This document shows positions 23,915 through 32,673 of a stretch of 58,094 nt of DNA, in pieces (the stretch's first letter is position 1; each line of letters starts with the position of its first letter). The notes beneath the pieces are model-generated. The model saw nothing but the letters and a program-made list of their open reading frames with translations, did not search any database and was not told the DNA's origin. A program made the translations under genes and the position numbers. Origin of the DNA: a virus. The stretch is taken from positions 1 to 58,094 of the IMG/VR virus record IMGVR_UViG_3300027842_000016. One strand, given 5' to 3'.

Positions 23915-25884
23915 TAACGAACCCTCCTAGCTGAGATGCGGCCATAGACTTTGGCGCTTCCCGTTGTAAATTGCGTCACGACAGATAGATAGACTGTCGT
24001 AGTAGCTGATAAAGACATTCTAACGGCTGGAATGTTGGCAGCAGTGTCACCGTTACCATTGGAGGTAGACGTAGTTTCTCCAATGTTGACAGCGTATACT
24101 CCATCTGACCCGTTAGATTGCACACCTACGTAAACTTCAACATCGAATCCTGTCGTGGCCGTGCCACCAAACTCCCCGACCTGACCAGTGACATCCCAGT
24201 CTCCTGCTGTCAAAGAGATGCTTGTCAATGCCACAAATGCTGTGGAATTCACATAGGTAACAGCTGCCGCTCGTGTAACATTAGCAGAGACGTATTCCCC
24301 AACCTTTCCAGCTGCGGCATTGTCGTTCGTCGTCGTTCCCTTGATGATGCCATTGCCATTCGTGAGGTCAACCTTCAGCGCGTCGCTACCGCTGATCACG
24401 TTGCTAGAAAGAGGGTAATAGGCAACCTGTCCAGTAGTGGCGGAGTTTACGGACCCGCCTGGGGCGACCGGCTGGCTGAATAGGAATGCGACTTTCTGCC
24501 CGCTAACCAGGGCATTATTGAACGTGACAGTTAAATTGTTTGTTTCCAAATAGTCCACGGACGCGCCAAGCGTCTGAAGGTCGCCATCCACGTAGACGAG
24601 CAAGCTCTTGGAGCCTGTCACGTAGGTGTTGACAAGGTTGAAAACTGTGGTGCTGCCTGTGTAGTTGTTGAGCGCGGTCCCGACCACGTAGTCCTCACGA
24701 ACATAGACCACGGAGTTGCTGACCGCCCCGCCGGACAATGACTTGAAGGCAATGATCCCGCCGGAAACAAGGGAATAGTTGAACGTGACTGTGGTGCTGT
24801 TCGTTTCAACGTAGTCGATGCCGACCGTCAGCACCTGGCCATTGTAGATGACCTGCAACGTCGCGTTGTTGGCCACGTATGAGAATGGGAGATTGACCAC
24901 AGTGAGGCTGCCGGTGTACGTCCCGGAGGCTGTCCCGATGGTGTACTCCTGGTACTGAGCCACGACGCCGCCGCTCCCGGAGGAGGTGCTTGCATCCCAG
25001 ACACCGGCAGCTGAGCCGATGTTCGTGACAGTGAAGGTGGTCTGAGCGCCAGCGGAAATGTTCTGAACCAAGCCGTTGCTGTTGTCGTTCACAGTGACAA
25101 CGCCGGTGCTGCGGTTCAATACGGTGATCTGATAGCCGATGGAAAGGGTCGTCGCGTTTGGTAGCTTGACAGTCTGAGTGGTCGTGCCGGTAAACTGCTG
25201 GATTGGCGAACTCGAAGCAGTGAGAGTGGTTGTACCGGCTGCCGTCACGGTCGTGGAGAAGTTCTCAACGAGGGTGTTGACCTTCGTGTTGCCGTTGGCG
25301 TCACGCTCCACAATGGTGCTGGGCGTGGCATTGGGCGTGGCCGTGGTGTTGGAGTCGGGGAGCGTCCCGGTCACGCCGGTCGTGAGTGGCAAGCCCGTGG
25401 CGTTGGTCAGGACGGCTGCGGAGGGAGTACCGAGGTTGGGAGTGACGAGGGTTGGGCTGGTCGATAGTACGACGCTTCCAGTCCCGGTCGAGGTGGTCGT
25501 TCCTGTTCCGCCGTTGGCCACGGAAAGAGGGAGTGCGAATCCTGCGCCGAGCGCAGTTTCAATGGCAATGATCTCATCCTTCAGGAAGTTGTGATGGGCG
25601 GCCACAATGGTAAGGCCGACCGTAACTCCCAGACTGTGAGGCGCTGCCGTTGTCCCGTCCGCACCGCGAGAACACCCAGTCAGGTTTGATCCACTGACGC
25701 CTGTGTATTTAACTACCTCGGAGTTGTCAATCGTGACGAACCCCGTTGCCGGGAAGTTCGATGTCGAGGTGAGCTGAATAGTCGTGTCAGTGGCCAGAAT
25801 GGAGGCCGCGAGCGTGGTCTGTAGTCCGTTGACCGCGATGTAAAGGTTCGCGTTAGTGGATACAGATGCAGGGAAATTTGCCAT
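23914..25884 (-). CDS. long tail fibre protein, 656 aa
   Basis: It has the N-terminal virion-binding style (LQTTLAASILATDTTIQLTS, SEVVKYTGVSGSNLTGCSRG) and the typical fibre shaft block LSVANGGTGTTTSTGTGSVV with TLVTPNLGTPSAAV. Two internal copies of an 80-residue beta module follow (residues about 300-460), each with a Y-T/N-G-S-x-T-V-x-N-L start and a DYxETNxxTVTFN centre. The C-terminus is a TNF-like or jelly-roll head (YVNSTAFVALTSISLTAGDW). Likely the main fibre. Confidence 0.78.
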   Translation of the reverse strand: MANFPASVSTNANLYIAVNGLQTTLAASILATDTTIQLTSTSNFPATGFVTIDNSEVVKYTGVSGSNLTGCSRGADGTTAAPHSLGVTVGLTIVAAHHNFLKDEIIAIETALGAGFALPLSVANGGTGTTTSTGTGSVVLSTSPTLVTPNLGTPSAAVLTNATGLPLTTGVTGTLPDSNTTATPNATPSTIVERDANGNTKVNTLVENFSTTVTAAGTTTLTASSSPIQQFTGTTTQTVKLPNATTLSIGYQITVLNRSTGVVTVNDNSNGLVQNISAGAQTTFTVTNIGSAAGVWDASTSSGSGGVVAQYQEYTIGTASGTYTGSLTVVNLPFSYVANNATLQVIYNGQVLTVGIDYVETNSTTVTFNYSLVSGGIIAFKSLSGGAVSNSVVYVREDYVVGTALNNYTGSTTVFNLVNTYVTGSKSLLVYVDGDLQTLGASVDYLETNNLTVTFNNALVSGQKVAFLFSQPVAPGGSVNSATTGQVAYYPLSSNVISGSDALKVDLTNGNGIIKGTTTNDNAAAGKVGEYVSANVTRAAAVTYVNSTAFVALTSISLTAGDWDVTGQVGEFGGTATTGFDVEVYVGVQSNGSDGVYAVNIGETTSTSNGNGDTAANIPAVRMSLSATTTVYLSVVTQFTTGSAKVYGRISARRVR

Positions 25885-25914
25885 TTTAGATTCCTCTTAG
25901 TGTGGCGGTATGGC

Positions 25915-26376
25915 TTAGGAGAACGTCACGCTCCAAACGATGATCATCGTGTCGCCAGCTGCCTTGTTATAAACGTTGAACGTCTGATGCGCGAACATTG
26001 TGCCAGCCGAAGAGGCCGAGAAAAGGCCAGCTTCTTTAATGGCGTCAGTCCCGTTGCCAGGATTGAAGGTGGCGGTGTTGGTCCACACGTTCGAGGAGAA
26101 GCTCAGAACGCCCTGGACGCGGGAATACCCGGCCACGACTGACTCGGCATTGAGCGCGGTGTCGCCAGCGGACGGCCCCGTCTGAACGGTTCCGAGCGCC
26201 ACATAGGACATGAACGGGGTGGATTGGGTAGCCGCCGTCAGCCACTGCGCGAGATAGTTTTTGCCTACGGTCACAACGAGGTTGTGATCGACATGCTCCT
26301 GCTTGATCTTCCCATCAGCTCCGATCAGCTTTACACTGACGCTGCCTTTGAGTTGAACTGTTTCTTTGATTTCCAT
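25915..26376 (-). CDS. tail fibre-associated structural protein, 153 aa
   Basis: A beta-rich protein with DHNLVVTVGKNYLAQWL and FMSYVALGTVQTGPSAGDTALN, a pattern typical of small phage fibre or baseplate-rim proteins (N-L-V-V-N-x-G, ALGTG-x-T-A-x-x-x-D-T-x-L). Ends IIVWSVTFS. Placed upstream of the main fibre gene, it may adapt fibres to the tail. Confidence 0.7.
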   Translation of the reverse strand: MEIKETVQLKGSVSVKLIGADGKIKQEHVDHNLVVTVGKNYLAQWLTAATQSTPFMSYVALGTVQTGPSAGDTALNAESVVAGYSRVQGVLSFSSNVWTNTATFNPGNGTDAIKEAGLFSASSAGTMFAHQTFNVYNKAAGDTMIIVWSVTFS

Positions 26377-26391
26377 TGTTGTTTGCTCCTG

Positions 26392-27120
26392 TTAGAATAT
26401 GTCAAGCGGGTTAACAGACCCGGCGATTGACCTTGTACTGTCAGTGTTGCTGAAGGGCTGGTACGACTCGATGTCGATCTTGCGCTTCAGGTCCAAAACT
26501 CTTTGATTGCGCCACTTGATGCCCCAGCCGATCTCTTCTTTGAAAAGGTTGTGCTGCTCCTCTGCGAGCTGGTCCTCTTGGTCCTGCTTCCACATCTTCC
26601 ACAGGATGTAGGCGCGAAGCCCTGGGGACAGAGAATCGTCCACCGAGAGTGGCTGCGACAGGTCGGTCAGGGGAATCTCCCTTGACTGGTAGTACATGAA
26701 GATGTCGGCATTACCCGTCATCGCTGGCTTCGGATAGATGTAAAGATTGTTCTGATGCACAAAATATTTCAGTGGTTTGCTGAATGTGCTGGGGTCAGTG
26801 GACAGGAAGTTAGGGCTCTCCTGTGCCATCTTCTCCAAAGTCGTGGGCCGCAGACGCCGCCAGATGGGGCTCCCCGGCGTGGTCTGGTCCTGCCAGAACA
26901 CGTTCTCGCTGCCCAGCCAGTCGCTAGGCATGGGGTAGATTTGAATCCCCTGCACAGTGGAGGTGAAGGCGAAGTTCTGAAGGCAGCGTGTTTTCCTCAC
27001 GAACTCCTTTTGCGCGAGGTTGACCAATGCGAGCATCCGAGAGGAGGAGAAGAAAGCCGGATTCGGCTCAATCACTTCTGCTCTACAGTCATTCACAAGG
27101 TCTTGTCCAGTCGTTGCCAT
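26392..27120 (-). CDS. head-tail adaptor / connector protein
   Basis: 242 residues. The opening TTGQDLVNDCRAEVIEPNPAFF followed by LVNLAQKEFVRKTRCLQ and later LRAYILWKMWKQDQEDQLAEEQ matches the phage adaptor family seen in podoviruses and siphoviruses (P22 gp4-like role). These proteins dock under the portal and join head to tail. Placement between head and tail genes agrees. Confidence 0.7.
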   Translation of the reverse strand: MATTGQDLVNDCRAEVIEPNPAFFSSSRMLALVNLAQKEFVRKTRCLQNFAFTSTVQGIQIYPMPSDWLGSENVFWQDQTTPGSPIWRRLRPTTLEKMAQESPNFLSTDPSTFSKPLKYFVHQNNLYIYPKPAMTGNADIFMYYQSREIPLTDLSQPLSVDDSLSPGLRAYILWKMWKQDQEDQLAEEQHNLFKEEIGWGIKWRNQRVLDLKRKIDIESYQPFSNTDSTRSIAGSVNPLDIF

Positions 27121-27129
27121 TAAAAGCTC

Positions 27130-27264
27130 CTATTGGTAAACTATAAAAAATGTGTTACCGTTGTTCCACATGGTGAGGATAGTGTTGCCTGAGTGAGCAT
27201 CCAGCCATGTTTGAACTTCCACCGGGTTCGTCAAGTCCGTCACCGCAACAGGTACGATGGTCAT
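27130..27264 (-). CDS. 44-aa hypothetical protein
   Basis: An ORF too short for routine listing, starting two bases after the stop of the upstream gene and ending ten bases before the adaptor start. It reads VPVAVTDLTNPVEVQTWLDA and then a WNNGNTFFIVY ending. No strong ribosome site, so coupling would be required. The gap would otherwise be unexplained. Confidence 0.5.
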   Translation of the reverse strand: MTIVPVAVTDLTNPVEVQTWLDAHSGNTILTMWNNGNTFFIVYQ

Positions 27265-27266
27265 GC

Positions 27267-27641
27267 TTATTTACCAGCCACTGTGGCCGTTATGTTGGCG
27301 GCGGCGGCAGCCTGCAATCGGCAGTACCGGGCCGCAAAAGTCAAGGACGTTCCCCAGTTACCCGTGGCAAGAGAGACGCTGCTGATGGTGTAAAAATTAA
27401 CTCCATCCTGGCTCGCCTGGATTCTCAGGGGGTTCAGGTTTGCACTCACAGTTCCGAATATGGTTAGCGTGGTCACATACTGGCAGTCAATGATTGCTGA
27501 TGTCGTTCCATTAACCACAGCGGTATTATTCCAGGCATTCGCATGTGCACCTATAGGTACGACCATGTTGGACACCGTGACAGTCCCTGATATAGGCTGT
27601 GTTACGCCGGAATTATCAACCTGCATCGGTATAGTAGCCAT
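27267..27641 (-). CDS. small structural protein, 124 aa
   Basis: A beta-rich Ala/Thr/Ser protein starting TIPMQVDNSGVTQPISGTVT, a phrase frequent in phage decoration or tail-associated proteins. Likely a small sandwich domain. It is one of a run of six beta-rich genes (27267-30469) between the adaptor and the head genes. Confidence 0.65.
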   Translation of the reverse strand: MATIPMQVDNSGVTQPISGTVTVSNMVVPIGAHANAWNNTAVVNGTTSAIIDCQYVTTLTIFGTVSANLNPLRIQASQDGVNFYTISSVSLATGNWGTSLTFAARYCRLQAAAAANITATVAGK

Positions 27642-27642
27642 A

Positions 27643-27978
27643 TTATGCTGGGTGCGTCACAAGATCGACTGTGAACGTGAAACTTGGATTAGAGCCCGAT
27701 ATAGTCCAACTGATCCGAGCGTACTCTGCAATCAATGCCAACGCCGCCGGTGAAGCCGAAGCCGTGGATACGCCGGATACCGTGACGGCTATGTTCCCCA
27801 AATTGTACCAGACCACTCCATCTGGGCTGTGCTGAAGTTGAACCGTCATTGATGGAAGTGTACCGCTTGCGGCGGTCACGTTGACGAACATTCCACAAAG
27901 AGCCATGTTGCCAGTCCCAACGGAAGCACTGCTTCCACTATTCGTCTCTGTCGCGGAGGGGTGAACCAAAATATCCAT
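27643..27978 (-). CDS. small structural protein, 111 aa
   Basis: The start at 27978 overlaps the upstream stop (TAATG) with AGAGGA in front, so a 5-residue upstream extension is rejected. A beta-sandwich-like sequence (TVQLQHSPDGVVWYNLGNIA) resembles domains in neighbouring genes. Probable virion surface or tail accessory protein. Confidence 0.65.
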   Translation of the reverse strand: MDILVHPSATETNSGSSASVGTGNMALCGMFVNVTAASGTLPSMTVQLQHSPDGVVWYNLGNIAVTVSGVSTASASPAALALIAEYARISWTISGSNPSFTFTVDLVTHPA

Positions 27979-28589
27979 TATTCCTCTGTCCATTCTACAT
28001 CAATGTTAAATGAGTTGGTCGATGCCGTAACACCGTTTAAATTGACTGCTACCCCTTCACTAGCGCTTCGCAGGACGATGGACTTACCGGGCCGGTCCCC
28101 AAATGTCCATTCTATCCTGTCGGCAGTGCCGGTCAGGTTAGTGGCAGGAATATCTAATTTTGCAACCCGTATGTTTCCAACTGCCGCACCTAACGCCGTT
28201 GGGTTAGCGCTATATGAAAGCACAGTTGCAGTTGCCGCTGCGTCATTAGAGTCCAAGGGAACCTTTGTAACTGCGCTAGAAGTACCACCTGTATTCGTCG
28301 CCGACCGCTTGATCAATACGATGTCACGAATGGCTGCCGTGTTCTCAGTGCCGGATACACCGATCCGAAGAATTTTTATAGTCTTGGTTGCGCTTCCGTA
28401 GATGGTGAAGATGTCTGTAGGAGTCAGGGCCGCAACGATTCCCAAAGCGGCTGCGGAGTACGTTGCAGTGAGGTGATCGGCATCCTCAACGAGCGCGGCT
28501 CGTTCGCTTGTAATTCCAAGTTCAAAACCACTCGTGTCATCGACAACCTCGATGGGAGTTGGACTTGCATCCAAACCAAGATCAGCCAT
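27978..28589 (-). CDS. structural protein, 203 aa
   Basis: A beta-rich protein with Ala/Thr-rich strands (IFTIYGSATKTIKILRIGVS, RDIVLIKRSATNTGGTSSAV). Acidic C-terminus VEWTEE. No recognised family. It lies in the block of small sandwich proteins and is coupled to the next gene by a stop-start overlap. Confidence 0.65.
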   Translation of the reverse strand: MADLGLDASPTPIEVVDDTSGFELGITSERAALVEDADHLTATYSAAALGIVAALTPTDIFTIYGSATKTIKILRIGVSGTENTAAIRDIVLIKRSATNTGGTSSAVTKVPLDSNDAAATATVLSYSANPTALGAAVGNIRVAKLDIPATNLTGTADRIEWTFGDRPGKSIVLRSASEGVAVNLNGVTASTNSFNIDVEWTEE

Positions 28590-28607
28590 CTACTCCTCCT
28601 TTACGGA

Positions 28608-29258
28608 TTAGTGAACGTGAATCGTACTGTACAGGTCCTGCGCTAAGGCCGGTTCAGTGTTCGTTCGGATAAGCTTCACAGTCATAGCCGAGGTGATAGA
28701 AATCGGCTGAGGAAAACGGAATGACACATTGAGATCACCTTTGCTGGTGAATTTCACGACCTTCGTGGTTTCAGAGCCGGTTGTCCCATACTGAAATTCC
28801 CACTTAGCTTGGCCAGACGCTGCACCATCGAATCCATCAAGATTCACGGTTGATCCGGGTGTGTAGGACTGCGTATTTGAAGCACCAGCAGCAACTGCCG
28901 CTGCGGTATTGTATTGTGGAGAATCCAGACCACTGCCTACAATCGTGACAGGAATTGAAGATTGATCAGACGCCAGAACCACTGGGGTTGAGACCGCCAT
29001 CGTTTTCTGGCCTTGTGTGTTGATGCGGGCCGTAAAAGTCGTATCCGCGAGGCGCGTTGAGAGCGCTACGTCTAAATTGTCAGTGTCAAGCTTAATCTCG
29101 TCGAGATCGACTTTGGAAGCTGCCGTAGAAGTATCAATCGTCGCAAGATGTCCATCTTCCTTGGCAGGATTGATCGTTGTGCCCGTTGAATCGGCAACCT
29201 CTGTGGTGTTGTCAATAGCTAAGCTGCGGATTGGAAGTTTCGCGTCATTGTCGGCCAT
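28608..29258 (-). CDS. structural protein, 216 aa
   Basis: A helical acidic N-terminus (TSTAASKVDLDEIKLDTDNL) leads to MAVSTPVVLASDQSSIPVTI, a phrase repeated widely in phage virion accessory proteins. A beta-rich C-terminal domain follows (LNVSFRFPQPISITSAMTVK). Probably a tail or decoration component. Confidence 0.65.
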   Translation of the reverse strand: MADNDAKLPIRSLAIDNTTEVADSTGTTINPAKEDGHLATIDTSTAASKVDLDEIKLDTDNLDVALSTRLADTTFTARINTQGQKTMAVSTPVVLASDQSSIPVTIVGSGLDSPQYNTAAAVAAGASNTQSYTPGSTVNLDGFDGAASGQAKWEFQYGTTGSETTKVVKFTSKGDLNVSFRFPQPISITSAMTVKLIRTNTEPALAQDLYSTIHVH

Positions 29259-29259
29259 T

Positions 29260-29460
29260 TTATGCTCCTAGGAGTTCTAATTGATGCTGCGTCTCGGCCA
29301 AATCTTTTTGGGCCGCTGTCTCGTTCTCTGTAATCTTTGTCAACTCGTCCTGCAACGTGAGGCGACGTTCCTCGATGCGCTGAAGCTGCAACTGCATCTC
29401 AAGGATGTGGGTCTTTAGGCGGGCCTTCGCAAGGTTCTTGGTGATGCCGATGTCCGCCAT
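29260..29460 (-). CDS. coiled-coil protein, 66 aa
   Basis: The start overlaps the stop of the upstream gene (TGATG). Almost the whole chain is a charged coiled coil (LKTHILEMQLQLQRIEERRL; LTKITENETAAQKDLAETQH). It could trimerise a neighbouring beta protein or act as a chaperone. Confidence 0.65.
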   Translation of the reverse strand: MADIGITKNLAKARLKTHILEMQLQLQRIEERRLTLQDELTKITENETAAQKDLAETQHQLELLGA

Positions 29461-29864
29461 CAATTCGTCCCTCCCAGGATGTTCGCTTTGAAATGTCTCG
29501 TCGCCGTCTTGTAGTGGATGATGCTAACCGTCACGACCTGTGCAGCCACGGCAACCACAGGAGCGCCGTCAAAGTCCACGTCCAACGTGATCTGAGCCGC
29601 CGTGGTCCATCCTCCACCCTTCTGCACGCCGTCCACGCGGATGAACACCTCGCCCACGTACTCTCCCCAGCACATAGCTCCCGTCAAATTCAAAGTCTTT
29701 CCGGCTGGCACAGTGTACGAAACGATGGTCGTCTCCGTAGCGTAGGGAACGTCCACCTCGCCAAAGACGTTGACCGGCGTCCCAAACTCGCTGACGACCG
29801 TGACTGGGACCGGGTTTGCGGGAGGGTTGTCAACAAAGACATCAGACTGATCAAAGGAACTCAT
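29460..29864 (-). CDS. structural protein, 134 aa
   Basis: A beta-rich protein: NPVPVTVVSEFGTPVNVFGE, then TTIVSYTVPAGKTLNLTGAM, a common pattern of virion-attached sandwich domains. The stop overlaps the next start and the 5' end overlaps the upstream gene by 4 bases. Confidence 0.65.
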   Translation of the reverse strand: MSSFDQSDVFVDNPPANPVPVTVVSEFGTPVNVFGEVDVPYATETTIVSYTVPAGKTLNLTGAMCWGEYVGEVFIRVDGVQKGGGWTTAAQITLDVDFDGAPVVAVAAQVVTVSIIHYKTATRHFKANILGGTN

Positions 29865-30469
29865 GTCGTTGTTTTCACCATCAGCTTATACGATGGCGCT
29901 CCATTGATGTACTTCATGAAAATGTGAGTGGCGTTCGTCTTGTCGAGTACCGTTGACTGGCTGGGCTCGATCAGACCGTGATTGTTTATCCCATCCCAGC
30001 TATAAACGATACTCTTCAACCCAGTCATCTCCCGATTCTGGATCGTGATGTGCCGCGACGTGAGCGGGAACTGGAACACCGTAAACGTTGTCATCAGGGG
30101 CGTGATCGTGTCGTCCGCGTAAAATCCGTTGAAGTCCGGCTGCGCCCCGCCCGTCATGGCGGGACTGGACCCAGGCACATTCACGTCCGTCGAATGACCA
30201 GCTGCAATGGTGACAGACGTATAATCCCCAGCGCTCATCCCAGTCGGCGAGGGGATGGTCGCGTCTATCGCGGCCTTCACCTGCGCGTTCGTTGACACAC
30301 CGCTTTGAATCGTTACGAAAATGTTGTGGCTAGAGTCCGTGGTCGCTACTTCCTGCCCAGCTGTCCCGCCGCCCACAAGGGTGATGATCGGGTAGTAGCC
30401 CCACCGCTTCGCAGTGAACGTCATGAAGTTCAACGTCGATGTCGGAAAGACGTAACTCAGAACGCCCAT
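29861..30469 (-). CDS. structural protein, 202 aa
   Basis: A mixed beta protein (YVFPTSTLNFMTFTAKRWGY; TTFTVFQFPLTSRHITIQNR) with a short helix AQVKAAIDATIPSPTGM. The phrase SRHITIQNREMTGLKSIVYS resembles virion proteins that carry a dispensable jelly roll. No family assigned. Confidence 0.62.
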   Translation of the reverse strand: MGVLSYVFPTSTLNFMTFTAKRWGYYPIITLVGGGTAGQEVATTDSSHNIFVTIQSGVSTNAQVKAAIDATIPSPTGMSAGDYTSVTIAAGHSTDVNVPGSSPAMTGGAQPDFNGFYADDTITPLMTTFTVFQFPLTSRHITIQNREMTGLKSIVYSWDGINNHGLIEPSQSTVLDKTNATHIFMKYINGAPSYKLMVKTTT

Positions 30470-30485
30470 AGTTTACTAGCTCCAA

Positions 30486-31019
30486 TTATAAATAGATTTT
30501 GTTCTTGCCAGTCGCCTTGTCCAGGTCAAACTTGGCCTTGTCGCGCTCCAACTTCTGACCGTCTGTATCCTTCTTGCGAACATCATCCGCCACTTCCATG
30601 ATCTGATCGGCGGTCATGCCCTGCATACCGCGCTTGTTCTCTTCCTCGGTGACGAACTTGCCAATCTTCCGCACAATAGCGTCCGAGTTGTACCACTCTG
30701 CCTTGGGAACCCGTGACAGGAAAAACCCCGGCCAGACCTTCTGCACCAGCTGTGGCGTTGTCAAGTTTTGTGACAATAAAATTTTAACGACTCGATACCA
30801 ACCACTCTTCAGTATGTGGCCAACGTCATCAACGGTGGTGGCAACTGGAACCCACCCTTTGTCCACTCCACAGACCTGGATGTAGCCCTCCATAGGATCA
30901 ATGTAGTAGATGCCCGCCGCATGGTCCGTCTCCCCGCAGCATATTCGCAGCTTCGGGTTCAATGTCCTGAGACAGCGTTGAAACTCGCTCCCGTACAGCC
31001 CACAGATGGCGCGACCCAT
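30486..31019 (-). CDS. hypothetical head-region protein, 177 aa
   Basis: The N-terminal half has Cys-containing strands (CGLYGSEFQRCLRTLNPKL, RICCGETDHAAGIYYIDP). The C-terminal half is a charged helix (ADQIMEVADDVRKKDTDGQK). It could be a minor head or completion protein. No family recognised. Confidence 0.6.
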   Translation of the reverse strand: MGRAICGLYGSEFQRCLRTLNPKLRICCGETDHAAGIYYIDPMEGYIQVCGVDKGWVPVATTVDDVGHILKSGWYRVVKILLSQNLTTPQLVQKVWPGFFLSRVPKAEWYNSDAIVRKIGKFVTEEENKRGMQGMTADQIMEVADDVRKKDTDGQKLERDKAKFDLDKATGKNKIYL

Positions 31020-31022
31020 AGG

Positions 31023-31361
31023 TTAATACTCCTCTGATTTGTTTTGAACCTTTTTCTTCAGTTTGTCTAGCGGCATGGTAGCCGCATTCTCGGATTTGCC
31101 GTCGCTCTCAAGGTCCTTCGTTTCCTCAAAATACTTGAACAAGTCCAGGAGGGACTTCGGTGTTTCTACTTCCCCGGCTTTCCCCATCTTGATCAGCTTG
31201 TGGCAGATTTCTTTTGCCTTTTCAAGATGCTCCTCGGCGTGACGAAGGTTGTACTCATAACTATCCTTCGCGTGCTCAAGGCTCATCGCCTTGGTTCCGT
31301 CATCAAGCTGGTAGGAACCCTCATCGGCATACCCCTTGATGCTGACGCCGTTCTCGGCCAT
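31023..31361 (-). CDS. small head-region protein with NAATMP motif, 112 aa
   Basis: The start at 31361 has GAGGAATAAA in front. Helical and charged (YNLRHAEEHLEKAKEICHKL). The C-terminus carries NAATMPLDKLKKKV, closely matching NAATMPMGQLKHKI in the protein at 32118. The shared tail suggests a common binding partner in the head. Confidence 0.6.
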   Translation of the reverse strand: MAENGVSIKGYADEGSYQLDDGTKAMSLEHAKDSYEYNLRHAEEHLEKAKEICHKLIKMGKAGEVETPKSLLDLFKYFEETKDLESDGKSENAATMPLDKLKKKVQNKSEEY

Positions 31362-31362
31362 T

Positions 31363-31734
31363 TTATTCCTCGGACTCTTTGATGCCATCTTCTGAGTGAC
31401 CTTCCATGTTGCGCCGCTTCTCGGTCATGTCTTGGACATGAGCCTTAAGCTCTTCCATCTTCATCTCAGAAGTGTTGGGTTTCTTGGATTTGTTCTCCTG
31501 CTTGTCCTGCTCAGCGTGATGCTGAATGTCATGGACTTTGATGTGCACATGGCCGGGACCAAAGTCGTCCTCGCTGTGGTTGTCATGCACATGGCCGTGA
31601 ATCACCAGCTTCACTCTGTCGCCGGGAGCCATTTTGTCTACTCCGTGCAGCATGTGGTGCTCGAAATTCAGGTCACCCTGTTGCTTCTTCTCTGTCGGCC
31701 CTATCTTTGGGTTTGCTGAAGGATAGTCTGTCAT
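31363..31734 (-). CDS. His-rich acidic protein, 123 aa
   Basis: KLVIHGHVHDNHSEDDFGPG, HVHIKVHDIQHHAEQ and further His/Asp/Glu repeats give a strong metal-binding composition. The remainder is Lys/Glu-rich helix. Probably a small head-associated protein. Metal binding is inferred from composition only. Confidence 0.6.
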   Translation of the reverse strand: MTDYPSANPKIGPTEKKQQGDLNFEHHMLHGVDKMAPGDRVKLVIHGHVHDNHSEDDFGPGHVHIKVHDIQHHAEQDKQENKSKKPNTSEMKMEELKAHVQDMTEKRRNMEGHSEDGIKESEE

Positions 31735-32114
31735 TGCTGATTCTCCTGTTGGTCCTGAGTCTGCTGGAACAAGAAGGACTTGAAGGCATCCATCGGTCCC
31801 ATAGTGATCGACTTGTCTACCACGTCCGGCTTTGTATTGGCGGCTGCCGCCGGGGCCGGAGCCACAGCGTTTTGTACAGCATCGGGCACAACGGTAGCTG
31901 TTCCAGAGACAGGATCGACTCCCGTCACGGTCAGACTAATCCGTTGGCCAGGCCCGACTCCTGCCGGAAGAAGAGCTAAAGGAATCTTAGCCGTTCCAGC
32001 ATCCGCCTTCCCTGGCTGGGCATTTTTTAGAAGGTTGCTTAAACCTGTGAGTGTTCCAACCCCCTGGTCGTTCATACTGTCACGAGCGGGTTTGAACGGG
32101 TCGTTCAAGTCCAT
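31731..32114 (-). CDS. hypothetical head-region protein, 127 aa
   Basis: The middle ISLTVTGVDPVSGTATVVPD looks like a small beta domain between disordered Ala/Pro/Gln segments. It overlaps the next gene by 4 bases. No family recognised. Confidence 0.6.
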   Translation of the reverse strand: MDLNDPFKPARDSMNDQGVGTLTGLSNLLKNAQPGKADAGTAKIPLALLPAGVGPGQRISLTVTGVDPVSGTATVVPDAVQNAVAPAPAAAANTKPDVVDKSITMGPMDAFKSFLFQQTQDQQENQQ

Positions 32115-32117
32115 CGC

Positions 32118-32372
32118 TTAGTAGGAACTCAGGTTCGGTGGAACCATCGGATTCTGGGGCATCCCAGGAACTTGGCTAATCTTGTGCTTCAGCTGCCCCA
32201 TCGGCATTGTCGCCGCGTTGGGCTGTGAAGTAGATTTCTGCTTGTTCCCGGACATGTAGTCGCTCCCTTCGTCCGAGTTCTCTTTGGGCTCGACAGACAG
32301 CATCTCGCCACAGGAAGGACATTTGAATGTCACTTCCTCGTTCGGGTTTTTATTAGGCATCCCGGTCGCCAT
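32118..32372 (-). CDS. zinc-ribbon-containing small protein with NAATMP motif, about 84 aa
   Basis: FKCPSCGEML is a half zinc ribbon, and the C-terminus has NAATMPMGQLKHKI, echoing the protein at 31023. The start is uncertain: 32372 or the Met at 32360. The gene overlaps the preceding one by about 20 bases. Confidence 0.55.
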   Translation of the reverse strand: MATGMPNKNPNEEVTFKCPSCGEMLSVEPKENSDEGSDYMSGNKQKSTSQPNAATMPMGQLKHKISQVPGMPQNPMVPPNLSSY

Positions 32373-32541
32373 AGTTCTTGAGGTCGCTCTGACCGTCAAT
32401 ACCAGTCTCTTCCGAGTTCATCGCATCATAGGCAGAGCCTTGATCGAATCCTTTGGAAGAAGGGCCAACTTCAACTTTCCCGGAACGAAGTGAAAACTTA
32501 TTCGGTCCGCTGGACTTCTCGCCGCCTTTTCCGTCACTCAT
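32353..32541 (-). CDS. hypothetical small protein, 62 aa
   Basis: AGGAGAAATAAAAAC precedes the ATG. Charged, Gly/Ser-rich and probably disordered (SDGKGGEKSSGPNKFSLRSG). First small gene after the capsid gene. Function unknown. Confidence 0.58.
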   Translation of the reverse strand: MSDGKGGEKSSGPNKFSLRSGKVEVGPSSKGFDQGSAYDAMNSEETGIDGQSDLKNYGDRDA

Positions 32542-32616
32542 GTTTTTATTTCTCCTGTTTGTCGGCGGGGTTCGTTACACCTGAATCCGCCTGACTTAGT
32601 GTCTGCTGCAAATCTG

Positions 32617-32657
32617 TGTGGGTTTTCTCCCCGCTACGCAGAGAAGGATAACCCACA
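32617..32657 (-). other. stem-loop downstream of the capsid gene
   Basis: TGTGGGTT at 32617-32624 pairs perfectly with AACCCACA at 32650-32657, with an inner TCTC/GAGA. It lies 17 bases after the capsid stop on the - strand and lacks a T tract, so it is more likely an mRNA 3'-end stabiliser or partial attenuator than a full terminator. Confidence 0.5.
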
Positions 32658-32673
32658 AACCTCGGACTAAGGC

